From a virus, in IMG/VR virus record IMGVR_UViG_3300030117_006560, positions 1 to 21,787 of that record: a stretch of 21,787 bases of DNA; one strand, written 5' to 3'. Both the position numbers and the translations under genes were made by a program. This document shows, piece by piece, positions 1 to 7,074 of this stretch; the stretch's first letter is position 1; each line of letters starts with the position of its first letter. Below the pieces are notes generated by a model. The model was not told the origin of the DNA and searched no databases. It saw nothing but the letters and a program-made list of their open reading frames with translations.

Positions 1-1
1 C

Positions 2-2341
2 GCTGGACAGACTCCCGATAGAGCCCTTGTCGCTGCTTGTGTGGATGGGCTTAGAGGGCTTGGCCTAGCAAACAATTCAGAATACATTGATCGATTGAAA
101 GAAGAGATGAATGTAATCAGCGAGCGAGGTTTCAGTAAGTATTTCCTTACTATGAAGTCCATTGCTGATAAGGCAACAGAAGTTCAGTTAACTGGTGCTG
201 GCCGCGGCTCTGCCGCTGGCTCTTTAGTTGCATATGCTCTTGGTATCACACAGGTCGATCCTATCAAATATAATCTTCTATTTTCTCGTTTTATGACGAA
301 AGATTCAAAAGATTATCCTGATATCGATTATGATGTGTCTAGTCCCATGGAACTAAAAGAAATGCTGATTGATGAGTGGGGTGGCAACACCGTTGTCCCT
401 ATCTCCAACTTCAATAAACTTCAGCTGCGCTCTTTGATTAAAGACATTGCAAAGTTCTATGAGGTACCCTTTACAGAATCTAACGCTGTGACTTCTAAGA
501 TGTTAGCTGAAGCAACACCGATTGCAAAAAAGAAACACGGCATCAAGGCTGGTGTATATGCACCTACGTTTGAAGAGGTAATGGAATATTCCGATTCGCT
601 TAAAGCGTTTCTCCGAAAGTATCCAAAGATTAAAACACACGTCGAGGCTTTAGTTGGTGAGGTCCGTTCAGTATCTCGTCACGCTGGTGGTGTTGTTATT
701 GGCGAAGAGTTAGATAAATATATGCCGCTCATTAACTCTGGTGGTGTGACTCAGACGCCTTGGTCCGAAGGTCAGCATGTTCGACAGTTAGAGCCCATGG
801 GTTTTATTAAGTTTGATATCCTTGGTCTTTCTACTTTGAAAATGATTGAAGGTGCTGTTTATCATATTCTGAAGAAACAAGGAAACCTGAATCCTACTTT
901 TGATGACATTAAAAAGTTTTATGATAAACACTTGCACCCTAATAGTATAAATCTAAAAGACAAGAAAGTCTATGAGAATATTTTTTGGAAGGGTAAATGG
1001 GCCGGGATATTTCAGTTCGCTGAGAAGGGCGCCCAGAACTTTTGTAAAAGAACAAAACCAAAAAATATTATTGATATTGCTTCCATCACTTCTATCTATC
1101 GCCCTGGTCCCCTATCAGCGAATGTACACGAAGATTTTGTAGAGGCAAAAGAAAATCCAAGGAGTATTCGTTACGGTCATGATATTGTAAAAGAAGTTAC
1201 AAAAGAAACTTATGGCTTTCTTATTTTCCAAGAGCAGATTGCTTTGCTGGCTCACAGATTGGGCAAAGACTTGTCCTTGGATGAAGGTAACAAACTTCGT
1301 AAACTGCTTACTAAAAAAGGCACTGGCGCCGCAGCGGAACAAAAAAATAAAATAAAGCTTAAGTTTATTCAAGGATGTATCGATAAAGGTTTAAAGGAAC
1401 AATGGGCAGAAAAAATGTGGGCGAAGTTTGAGTACTTCTCCGGCTATGGTTTCAATAAATCCCATGCTGTTTCATATTCTATTATATCTTTTCAATGCGC
1501 TTGGCTATTTAATTATTATCCTGATTGTTGGATGGCAGCTTTCTTGGACAAAGAACCAGAGAGTAGAAAAGAAAAAGCAATCAATATAGCAAAGAAGTTT
1601 GGGTTCAAGTTAGAGCCTGTCAATATTAATAAGTCCAGTTCTGTCTGGGATATCGGTGAGGATGAAAGAACACTCATTCAGCCCTTGACTTCGATAAAAG
1701 GATTAGGAGACAAAGCAATTGAACAAATCATCGAACATAGACCATTTAACTCTGTTGAAGAACTTCTCTTTAGCAAAGAGATTGTCTATTCTAAACTCAA
1801 TAAGAAAGCATTGGATGTCCTCATTAAAGCAGAAGCAGTAGATGAGTTGATGGATGACAGATTTAGAAACCAAAAGCACTTCTGGTTGTCTGTTGCAGAT
1901 AGCAGGCCGAAGACTAAAAAGAAGTTGGCTGAGAATATAGAAGAGTTTAAAAGCACTGAAGACTTCACTAGAGATGAATATATCGAAACAAAAACTAATA
2001 TTACCGGTATGTTCCCCTTGACATTAGTTGTTTCAGATGATATAGTACAAAGGTTAAGTTATTACAAAGTCCCAACCATTTCTGAGTGGGACCACGATCT
2101 TGGCGTTGCTTGGTTTATTCCAAGAGAAGTAATCAAAAAGAAAACAGTAAAAGGTCGTCCTTATTATATTGTCAAAACAATAGATAAGAATAGTGTGATG
2201 ACTGACATCCGTTGCTGGGGTGTAAACCCAGAAAAAGATACATTGTTCGTTAATCGCCCCTACATGGCGAAACTTAACTTTGATGAGCAATGGGGCTTCT
2301 CCTCTAGAGGTGCTCTACAAAATTGGAAACTATTAGGATAA
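2..2341 (+). CDS. dnaE: DNA polymerase III alpha subunit (DnaE-type), 5' partial
   Basis: Replicative DNA polymerase of the bacterial C family. The frame is open to the left window edge (reading AGQTPDRALVAAC before the GTG at 41), so the N-terminal PHP domain and true start lie outside. Counting from the GTG at 41, the palm has GRGSAAGS at about 54-61, the catalytic pair in PDIDYD (94-98) and a third Asp in KFDILGL (D259). The family blocks YRPGP, FQEQ and GFNKSHAVSYS follow, then a helix-hairpin-helix segment (SIKGLGDKAIEQII) and a C-terminal region resembling the OB fold. Stop is TAA at 2339. dUTPase follows after 10 nt. Phages more often carry family A or B polymerases, so a C-family enzyme suggests a large phage with its own replisome. 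Family assignment is very secure; the processivity partner is not in the window. Confidence 0.95.
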   Translation, partial: AGQTPDRALVAACVDGLRGLGLANNSEYIDRLKEEMNVISERGFSKYFLTMKSIADKATEVQLTGAGRGSAAGSLVAYALGITQVDPIKYNLLFSRFMTKDSKDYPDIDYDVSSPMELKEMLIDEWGGNTVVPISNFNKLQLRSLIKDIAKFYEVPFTESNAVTSKMLAEATPIAKKKHGIKAGVYAPTFEEVMEYSDSLKAFLRKYPKIKTHVEALVGEVRSVSRHAGGVVIGEELDKYMPLINSGGVTQTPWSEGQHVRQLEPMGFIKFDILGLSTLKMIEGAVYHILKKQGNLNPTFDDIKKFYDKHLHPNSINLKDKKVYENIFWKGKWAGIFQFAEKGAQNFCKRTKPKNIIDIASITSIYRPGPLSANVHEDFVEAKENPRSIRYGHDIVKEVTKETYGFLIFQEQIALLAHRLGKDLSLDEGNKLRKLLTKKGTGAAAEQKNKIKLKFIQGCIDKGLKEQWAEKMWAKFEYFSGYGFNKSHAVSYSIISFQCAWLFNYYPDCWMAAFLDKEPESRKEKAINIAKKFGFKLEPVNINKSSSVWDIGEDERTLIQPLTSIKGLGDKAIEQIIEHRPFNSVEELLFSKEIVYSKLNKKALDVLIKAEAVDELMDDRFRNQKHFWLSVADSRPKTKKKLAENIEEFKSTEDFTRDEYIETKTNITGMFPLTLVVSDDIVQRLSYYKVPTISEWDHDLGVAWFIPREVIKKKTVKGRPYYIVKTIDKNSVMTDIRCWGVNPEKDTLFVNRPYMAKLNFDEQWGFSSRGALQNWKLLG
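2018..2046 (+). promoter_or_regulatory. possible internal sigma-70 promoter in dnaE
   Basis: TTGACA (2018-2023), a 17-nt spacer and TATAGT (2041-2046) match the host consensus at 11 of 12 positions. It lies inside the polymerase coding sequence and could supply extra transcript for dUTPase and the genes after it. A chance match is possible because the codons are ordinary here. Confidence 0.25.
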
Positions 2342-2351
2342 GGAGAAAATA

Positions 2352-2807
2352 ATGGAACTTAAAGTATTTAAAATACGACCGAGCGCAAAGTTACCCACTC
2401 GTGCTCATGATGGTGATGCTGGCATGGATCTATACTATTGTGCGCCGGAGGGGAGAATAAACAAAATACCCATACACCCAGGAGAAACGGTTCTTCTTTC
2501 CACTGGGATTAAAGCACAGGTGCCAAGAGATTACATGTTGGAAATAAAAAACAAATCTAGTATCGCAGCTAGAAAACAACTCCTCGTGGGTGCATGTGTT
2601 GTCGACTCCGGTTATGATGGGGAAATATTTGTAAACTTACACAACGTAGGCAAACAAACACATTGGTTTTCTCATGGGGATAAAATGGCGCAAGGTGTTT
2701 TAATTCCCGTAAATCTTTGCAAAGTTGTCGAAGTTTCTGACCCTAGCGAACTAAACAAAGATAGCACAAGAGGTGTTGGCGCCTTGGGCAGCACAGGGAG
2801 TAGATAG
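2352..2807 (+). CDS. dut: dUTPase (trimeric dUTP diphosphatase)
   Basis: Hydrolyses dUTP to dUMP and pyrophosphate, keeping uracil out of phage DNA and feeding dTMP synthesis. The protein has 151 residues, the usual length of the homotrimeric family. All five motifs are visible in order: DAGMDL, KNKSSIA, VVDSGYDGEIFVNLHN, GDKMAQ and the C-terminal RGVGALGSTG arm. In the last motif Leu replaces the common Phe that stacks on the base. The strong site AAGGAG at 2340 decides the ATG at 2352. The stop overlaps the next start by one base (TAGTG), so it is probably co-translated with the zinc-ribbon gene. Function is secure; the F-to-L change in motif 5 may affect affinity. Confidence 0.95.
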   Translation: MELKVFKIRPSAKLPTRAHDGDAGMDLYYCAPEGRINKIPIHPGETVLLSTGIKAQVPRDYMLEIKNKSSIAARKQLLVGACVVDSGYDGEIFVNLHNVGKQTHWFSHGDKMAQGVLIPVNLCKVVEVSDPSELNKDSTRGVGALGSTGSR

Positions 2808-3094
2808 TGGGCATTGCTAGAAAGATAAGAAGACAAAGAACAAACAAAAAAAAGAAAAAGGCAGAAAAAGAACTTGCAACAAAAGTTGCACTTTTTGATC
2901 AATTACCAGAAAAGTGCTTGACATGTGACAAACCTTTTGATAAACTAAATCGAGAGCAGGTAATGAGTTGGAACGTTGTTGTGAGACAACAAGAACAGAA
3001 AGTTCATCTTTACTGCCCCCAGTGCTGGGACAATGCACAAAAAGTAATAAAACAATATATGGAGGATAAAGATGCAAATTCGCCTGACGCGTAA
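2807..3094 (+). CDS. small basic zinc-ribbon protein
   Basis: Unrecognised 95-residue protein starting with GTG, which overlaps the dUTPase stop by one base; GGGAG at 2796 is the ribosome site. The N-terminus is strongly basic (KIRRQRTNKKKKKAEK). Two pairs of cysteines, C37xxC40 and C70xxC73, are about 30 residues apart and would form one zinc ribbon. The conserved-looking stretch between them reads MSWNVVVRQQ. A basic tail joined to a zinc ribbon suggests nucleic-acid binding, and the neighbours (polymerase, dUTPase) fit a replication or transcription role; both are inference. The next gene starts inside its last 23 bases in another frame. Confidence 0.8.
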   Translation: MGIARKIRRQRTNKKKKKAEKELATKVALFDQLPEKCLTCDKPFDKLNREQVMSWNVVVRQQEQKVHLYCPQCWDNAQKVIKQYMEDKDANSPDA

Positions 3095-3410
3095 AAAGGG
3101 TTTCATCTTTAACGAAGATGTTGCTGAAGATCTAGAAATACTAAACGAATATAAAACGTGGGAAGAGGAATATGATTACACCCCACTAGTAGAAATATTT
3201 AATGAGAAGTTTGGTGTCGAGCCTGAGTTTCCAAAATATTTTGATCGCGATTATATTCGTGACCTTCAGGGTTTTGATTGGAACGTAACTTATTTACTTT
3301 TTGATTCTTATATTGAAAAGGCATACCCTGATGAGTGGGATAAGTTTACAAACAGTTTAGAAGACATGGATATTGATCTTATTGAAGGTAGCTGGTTGGA
3401 GCTAGGATGA
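3072..3410 (+). CDS. hypothetical acidic protein
   Basis: 112 residues, rich in Asp, Glu, Tyr and Trp, with no recognised domain. It starts at ATG 3072 behind GGAGG at 3061, inside the end of the preceding gene, which indicates translational coupling. It is predicted soluble, with no signal peptide or membrane segment. The next gene overlaps its stop (GATGAG at 3406). Small acidic phage proteins sometimes mimic DNA or bind host enzymes, but nothing here proves that. Confidence 0.75.
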   Translation: MQIRLTRKKGFIFNEDVAEDLEILNEYKTWEEEYDYTPLVEIFNEKFGVEPEFPKYFDRDYIRDLQGFDWNVTYLLFDSYIEKAYPDEWDKFTNSLEDMDIDLIEGSWLELG

Positions 3411-3640
3411 GTGAAGATAAAGTCAATCGCCCAAACCACTATAACATAAACTGGAAAGGCGAACAAGCAATAGAAACCTATCATTATATTCGCTCTTGGA
3501 AAATGGATTACCCAGAGTCTAACATTATAAAATATGTAACTCGTCATCCATACAAGGGTAAGTCTTTAGAAGATTTGAAGAAAGCCCGTTGGTATTTAGA
3601 TAAACTTATTGAAGAAGTTGAAATAAAGGAAGGCAAATGA
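3407..3640 (+). CDS. DUF3310 family protein
   Basis: 77 residues. The pattern VNRPNHY near the N-terminus, then a helical half with NIIKYVTRHPYKGKSLEDLKKARWYLDKLIE, matches the phage family DUF3310. That family is often loosely annotated 'nucleotide kinase' although no kinase motif is present. Here it sits in a nucleotide-metabolism run, directly upstream of the purine enzyme and overlapping it by 4 nt (ATGA), which agrees with a nucleotide-related role without proving one. The start ATG at 3407 overlaps the previous stop. Confidence 0.85.
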   Translation: MSEDKVNRPNHYNINWKGEQAIETYHYIRSWKMDYPESNIIKYVTRHPYKGKSLEDLKKARWYLDKLIEEVEIKEGK

Positions 3641-4650
3641 AAGAGGCACTAACTTATGATGACGTACTTTTAACACCACAATACTCAGATATTAAAAGCA
3701 GAAAAGAAGTTTATTTAACTTCTGCATTAGATGAAAGTTTAGTATTTAAACTTCCTATTATATCTTCGCCAATGGATACAGTTACAGAATCAGAAATGGC
3801 TTACACCATGGATAAACTTGGTGGTTTGGGCATACTCCATAGATACAATTCTATCGAGGAACAAGCTGGTTTAGCTGCAGAAGTTATTAGCGCAGGCGCC
3901 ACAAACGTTGGTGCTGCAGTTGGTGTAAGTGGTGATTACTTTGAAAGAGCACAGACACTTGTAGAAAACGGTGTTAACGTTATCTGTATTGATGTAGCTC
4001 ATGGTCATCATGTATTAATGAAAGACGCGCTAGGTGTTCTTAAAAAATCATTTGGTGAATCAGTTCACATTATGGCTGGAAATGTCGCGACTCTAGAAGG
4101 AATAAATGATCTAGCTAAATGGGGTGCTAATTCTGTGCGTTGTAACATTGGCGGTGGATCCATTTGCTCTACAAGAATACAAACAGGTCACGGCCTACCC
4201 GGACTACAAACTATTTTTGATTGTGCTCAAACTGATCGGGATGTCGCCATTATTGCAGACGGTGGCATTAGAACCGCTGGTGACATTGTAAAAGCTCTTG
4301 CTGCTGGTGCAGACTTTGTTATGTTGGGTTCGCTTCTGGCAGGAACAGATGAAACACCTGGAGATTTTATTCAGTTACCAACTGGTCAAAAGAAAGCTTA
4401 TCGAGGAATGGCTTCTAAAGATGCGCAAATGGAATGGCGTGGACGCTATAGCTCTAACGAAGGTGTAAGCACTTTCATTGATTACAAAGGCTCAGTTGTG
4501 GAAATATTAGAAGATCTTCGCGGTGGCATGTTATCTGGCTTATCTTACTCAGGGTGTAGGACCATAACAGGGCTGCAAACAAAGGCTCAATGGACAAGAC
4601 AAACAAATGCCGGTCTGTCTGAAAGCAAAACTCATATTTTAGGTAAATGA
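3637..4650 (+). CDS. IMP dehydrogenase / GMP reductase family enzyme without CBS domain
   Basis: (beta/alpha)8 enzyme acting on IMP or GMP in purine salvage. Of 337 residues, the N-terminal [12 protein letters not shown], the SSPMDTVTE segment and the catalytic loop GGGSICSTR (Cys177, Thr179) are clear, followed by [13 protein letters not shown]. The usual loop reads GPGS(I/V)CTTR, so the Pro is replaced by Gly. The CBS pair that bacterial IMPDH carries near residue 85 is absent. IMPDH-like traits are the Arg-Tyr pair (270-271) and the C-terminal [19 protein letters not shown]-reductase-like traits are the length, the missing CBS and the very short flap from Tyr271 to the DYKG strand, including Glu275. 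Direction of catalysis is therefore uncertain: NAD-dependent IMP to XMP (towards GTP) or NADPH-dependent GMP to IMP. It overlaps both neighbours by 4 nt. Confidence 0.9.
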   Translation: MKEALTYDDVLLTPQYSDIKSRKEVYLTSALDESLVFKLPIISSPMDTVTESEMAYTMDKLGGLGILHRYNSIEEQAGLAAEVISAGATNVGAAVGVSGDYFERAQTLVENGVNVICIDVAHGHHVLMKDALGVLKKSFGESVHIMAGNVATLEGINDLAKWGANSVRCNIGGGSICSTRIQTGHGLPGLQTIFDCAQTDRDVAIIADGGIRTAGDIVKALAAGADFVMLGSLLAGTDETPGDFIQLPTGQKKAYRGMASKDAQMEWRGRYSSNEGVSTFIDYKGSVVEILEDLRGGMLSGLSYSGCRTITGLQTKAQWTRQTNAGLSESKTHILGK

Positions 4651-4976
4651 AAAAAAGAAAAGCAAAACCTGAAGAGGCGAAAACTATTACTATCGACAGT
4701 TTAGAAACTTTGGATGCCAATCTAAGAATAAAATTAAAGTTTGATGACATTACAAAGTTCTGGTTTTTCAATGAGTATATTAAAGGTTATCTTTTAGATG
4801 ACCCACTTCTTCAGCCTTTTATAGCTAAAGTAAAAGAGAGTAGTATTATGGCAAGAAAACACAAACTAAAAAAGAATAAACAACTTCGTGAAAAAGAAAA
4901 AGATATCATTAATAAATTTGGTTTAGATCCTGATGATATAGAAAACATATTTGATTTAATTGAAAGTGAGGAATAA
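4647..4976 (+). CDS. hypothetical charged helical protein
   Basis: 109 residues, not recognised. The start ATG overlaps the upstream stop (ATGA), with no strong ribosome site of its own, so translation is probably coupled. The sequence is mostly charged helix. A Lys/Arg-rich centre (RKHKLKKNKQLREKEK) is followed by an acidic tail ending LIESEE. No cysteine pair, membrane segment or signal peptide is visible. Position between the purine enzyme and the sigma-like HTH protein gives no firm clue. Confidence 0.7.
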   Translation: MKKRKAKPEEAKTITIDSLETLDANLRIKLKFDDITKFWFFNEYIKGYLLDDPLLQPFIAKVKESSIMARKHKLKKNKQLREKEKDIINKFGLDPDDIENIFDLIESEE

Positions 4977-4977
4977 C

Positions 4978-5208
4978 ATGAGAAAATGCGCACAAGATAA
5001 TATGGAGAATGATAATCCATGTCAAAGAAAAGACTGTAGGCTTTGGTTAGAGTACGGCAAAGACTTGAATTGCACACTAGTTTCAGTCAAAAAAAACGGC
5101 AAACTAACCCTAAATGAAGCCGGAGAACGTCTAGGTATTTCTTATGTGCGTGTTTCTCAAATAGAAAAAGAAGCGGTAAAAAAATTAAAAACAGTTTTTA
5201 AAATATAA
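4978..5208 (+). CDS. small Cys-containing sigma-70 region 4-like HTH protein
   Basis: 76 residues; the ATG at 4978 behind GTGAGGAA is preferred over the in-frame TTG at 4960. The N-terminal half has four cysteines (C4, C15, C20, C32) in a pattern that could hold zinc or an Fe-S cluster. The C-terminal half (about 44-74) reads LTLNEAGERLGISYVRVSQIEKEAVKKL. This is the helix-turn-helix signature of sigma-70 region 4, the part that reads the -35 element and touches the RNA polymerase beta flap. Regions 1-3 are absent, so it cannot act as a complete sigma. It could bind DNA or the flap to redirect host RNA polymerase. It sits at the end of the replication block, just before a change of gene content. 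HTH family is likely; role is inferred. Confidence 0.8.
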   Translation: MRKCAQDNMENDNPCQRKDCRLWLEYGKDLNCTLVSVKKNGKLTLNEAGERLGISYVRVSQIEKEAVKKLKTVFKI

Positions 5209-5216
5209 ATGACTAA

Positions 5217-5258
5217 TTATTACATTAACACGCTTATTACATTTTGGCTCGAAGCCAA
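5217..5258 (+). promoter_or_regulatory. direct repeat and hairpin before the repeat-protein gene
   Basis: The 10-mer TTATTACATT occurs at 5217-5226 and again at 5234-5243, 17 nt apart start to start. Immediately after it comes a perfect inverted repeat TTGGCT-CGA-AGCCAA (5244-5258). The ribosome site AAAAGGAG at 5265 and the ATG at 5283 follow. No TTGACA/TATAAT pair is seen. The arrangement could be a phage-specific promoter or operator with a leader stem, but this is inference. Confidence 0.4.
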
Positions 5259-5282
5259 TGGATTAAAAGGAGAAACCAAAGA

Positions 5283-5993
5283 ATGAGCAACAAGAATTTA
5301 CTAAATGAAAATACGGTTCGCCGTTTTATGAAATTGGCTGAGATTGAGCCATTGACGGATCAATTTGTTGGAAAAATCAACGAAGGTCAACATATGCGCA
5401 AAGATGATGAAGATCGAAAAGATGATGACTTAGAAGAAGGCATGCGTAAAGATGACGATCTAGAAGAAGGCCAGCATATGCGTAAAGACGATGACTTAGA
5501 AGAAGGCATGCGTAAAGACGATGACCTTGAAGAAGGCATGGGCATGCGTAAAGATGATGACCTAGATGAGAATTTTGACTTCTTGGATGAAGAACTGGAC
5601 AGTTTTCTAGATGAAGTAGGCGACATGTCGATGCAAGATGATGACGACGACGAGCCATTGGGTGACGAACTAGAAGACGAACCGGTGGGTGACGAACTAG
5701 AAGACGAACCGATGGGTCCCGCTCCAGAAATGGGTGGCTTAGACATGGATGCTTTAGGTGAAATGATCGAAGATGCTGTTATGAACGCTTTGGAAAGCTT
5801 GGTTGATTCTGGAAAGTTATCCGTTGATGTTGATAAAGAGGAAGATGAAGTTGACTTATCTGAAATGGATCATGATCGCGTTGAAGACGACGATAAAATG
5901 ATGAATCCTCCTCCTATGATGGAAGAAGAGGAAGACATGGTTAATGAAGTCGCACGCCGAGTAATGAAGCGTATTATCAATTCTCGTCGGTAA
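5283..5993 (+). CDS. acidic tandem-repeat protein, possible prohead core or virion component
   Basis: 236 residues, extremely acidic. The ATG at 5283 is chosen because AAAAGGAG precedes it; an in-frame TTG at 5244 lies in the upstream hairpin. The protein has three parts. A short N-terminal module is MSNKNLLNENTVRRFMKLAEI. A low-complexity centre holds five MRKDDDLEEG-like units (38-96) and a second repeat GDELEDEP (127-143). A C-terminal helical part ends in a basic patch (VARRVMKRIINSRR). An acidic core with a basic C-terminal helix recalls phage prohead scaffolding or core proteins, and a ClpP-like protease lies 0.5 kb downstream, which would fit head maturation. No homology is recognised with certainty, so the structural role is a guess. 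Confidence 0.75.
   Translation: MSNKNLLNENTVRRFMKLAEIEPLTDQFVGKINEGQHMRKDDEDRKDDDLEEGMRKDDDLEEGQHMRKDDDLEEGMRKDDDLEEGMGMRKDDDLDENFDFLDEELDSFLDEVGDMSMQDDDDDEPLGDELEDEPVGDELEDEPMGPAPEMGGLDMDALGEMIEDAVMNALESLVDSGKLSVDVDKEEDEVDLSEMDHDRVEDDDKMMNPPPMMEEEEDMVNEVARRVMKRIINSRR
5394..5570 (+). repeat. in-gene tandem repeat coding MRKDDDLEEG units
   Basis: About 30-bp units (ATGCGTAAAGAYGATGAC followed by TTAGAAGAAGGC or close variants) are repeated roughly five times. Spacers such as CAGCAT and GGC keep frame. Synonymous third-base differences between units show they are not a very recent expansion. A shorter repeat coding GDELEDEP lies at about 5652-5717. Confidence 0.85.
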
Positions 5994-6020
5994 AAAGTTA
6001 AACAAAGCGAGGTTATATAA

Positions 6021-6455
6021 ATGCAGGAGCTTATCTGGTTTCTCCTTGGTGTAGTGGTGTGTTCAATTTTGGTTAGATTGACTTTATTAATGCACAAAAT
6101 TTATCTTTTATCGCAATTTAAGCATTATGCATTTCAGTTGATTTATTATTCTTATCAACAATTAATTTTTTCAACAGTTTCAAAATATATATTACTAGAA
6201 AATAGTGAAGATGTTAGCAAAGAACATATAAAAGTAATGAAAAATGAAGACAGTATTTTTATCAACGAATGGAAAAAAAGCGTATCTGAAGGTTTAAAAA
6301 CACAACTACCAATAACTTTAAGACCGGCCCTAAAATATGATAGCTGGGATGAAATATTAAATCAAATGTCTAATAAATTCATTAAATGTATTGAAAAAGA
6401 CTTTGAAAAGGAGCTTGAAAAAGTTGAAGAGACGTATAAACAAAAACGAGGATGA
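6021..6455 (+). CDS. hypothetical membrane-anchored protein
   Basis: 144 residues, not recognised. Residues about 3-24 (QELIWFLLGVVVCSILVRLT) form one hydrophobic transmembrane helix or uncleaved signal anchor. The rest is a soluble, mostly helical domain ending in a Lys/Glu-rich coiled-coil-like tail (EKDFEKELEKVEETYKQKRG). AGCGAGG at 6006-6012 precedes the ATG. Its stop is part of ATGA at 6452, which begins the mini-ORF leading into the ClpP gene. Confidence 0.75.
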   Translation: MQELIWFLLGVVVCSILVRLTLLMHKIYLLSQFKHYAFQLIYYSYQQLIFSTVSKYILLENSEDVSKEHIKVMKNEDSIFINEWKKSVSEGLKTQLPITLRPALKYDSWDEILNQMSNKFIKCIEKDFEKELEKVEETYKQKRG

Positions 6456-6481
6456 GCAAAAAAAAGACTCCATTAATTTGA
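6452..6481 (+). other. mini-ORF with A8 run coupling into the ClpP gene
   Basis: ATG at 6452 overlaps the previous stop. It reads MSKKKTPLI and ends in TGA at 6479-6481, which overlaps the ATG at 6481 as TGATG. It contains eight consecutive A (6458-6465). A -1 ribosomal shift or one extra A in the mRNA would instead give MSKKKDSINLMDLQ and fuse directly to ClpP. Either stop-restart coupling or slippage is possible; a base error in the A run would also explain it. Confidence 0.45.
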
Positions 6482-7059
6482 TGGATCTGCAGGCGCCTCC
6501 AGGTCCTCCACCTTTGAGAACAATTGGTCTTTTCGGTGATTTAGATGAGGAAAAAGTTGAGGACGTTTGTTCTGGTCTTCTTTATCTTCGTCACACATCA
6601 TGTTTACTAATGCCCGGTGACAATTCAGAAGAAGAAATAAAGCCTAAACCTGTTACATTTTATGTTTCAACCTGGGGTGGTGATGCCCTTGGCATGTTTG
6701 GTATATATGATTTAATGCGAATGGTTAGAGAAGACTGTCCTATTCATACACACGGCATAGGAAAAGTAATGTCTGCTGGCGTCCTTCTCTTAGCGGCGGG
6801 AACAAAGGGTCAACGTAAAATTGGCAAACATTGTCGCATCATGATGCATGCTGTCCGCGGAGGCCATATGGGTTCTATTCATTCTTTAGAAAATGAAATG
6901 GAAGAGACACGTTGGATTCAAAAACAACATATCAAAGCCCTATGTGAAGAAACTGACCTTACAGAAAGACAACTTAAAAACATGTTAAATAAAAATATGG
7001 ACGTTTATTTGAGTGCAGAAGACGCGGTTAATTATGGAATTGCGGATATCATAGTATAA
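6481..7059 (+). CDS. ClpP-like serine protease
   Basis: 192 residues from ATG 6481, the size of a mature ClpP subunit. The ClpP/crotonase-fold protease has an intact triad: Ser in KVMSAGVLLLAAG, His in RIMMHAVRGG and Asp in NKNMDVYLSAEDAV. The GDLDE and STWGGDALGM segments match the ClpP core. It could form a barrel working with a host Clp ATPase. Alternatively it could serve as a prohead protease, as ClpP-fold enzymes do in several phages; the acidic core-like protein upstream makes this plausible. The ATG has no ribosome site, and the open frame continues upstream to 6391 without a good start. Translation therefore probably depends on the coupled mini-ORF or on slippage at the A8 run. Confidence 0.88.
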   Translation: MDLQAPPGPPPLRTIGLFGDLDEEKVEDVCSGLLYLRHTSCLLMPGDNSEEEIKPKPVTFYVSTWGGDALGMFGIYDLMRMVREDCPIHTHGIGKVMSAGVLLLAAGTKGQRKIGKHCRIMMHAVRGGHMGSIHSLENEMEETRWIQKQHIKALCEETDLTERQLKNMLNKNMDVYLSAEDAVNYGIADIIV

Positions 7060-7074
7060 GGAACTACTTAATAT

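Noticed and set aside
2918-2946. TTGACA-N17-TAAACT inside the zinc-ribbon gene
   Set aside because: The -10 matches at only four of six positions and it lies in coding sequence; too weak to list as a promoter.
5377-5746. Long antisense ORFs (Ser-rich and His/Leu-rich) opposite the repeat protein
   Set aside because: They mirror the GAY/GAR-rich tandem repeats on the + strand, have no ribosome site and all credible genes are on the + strand.
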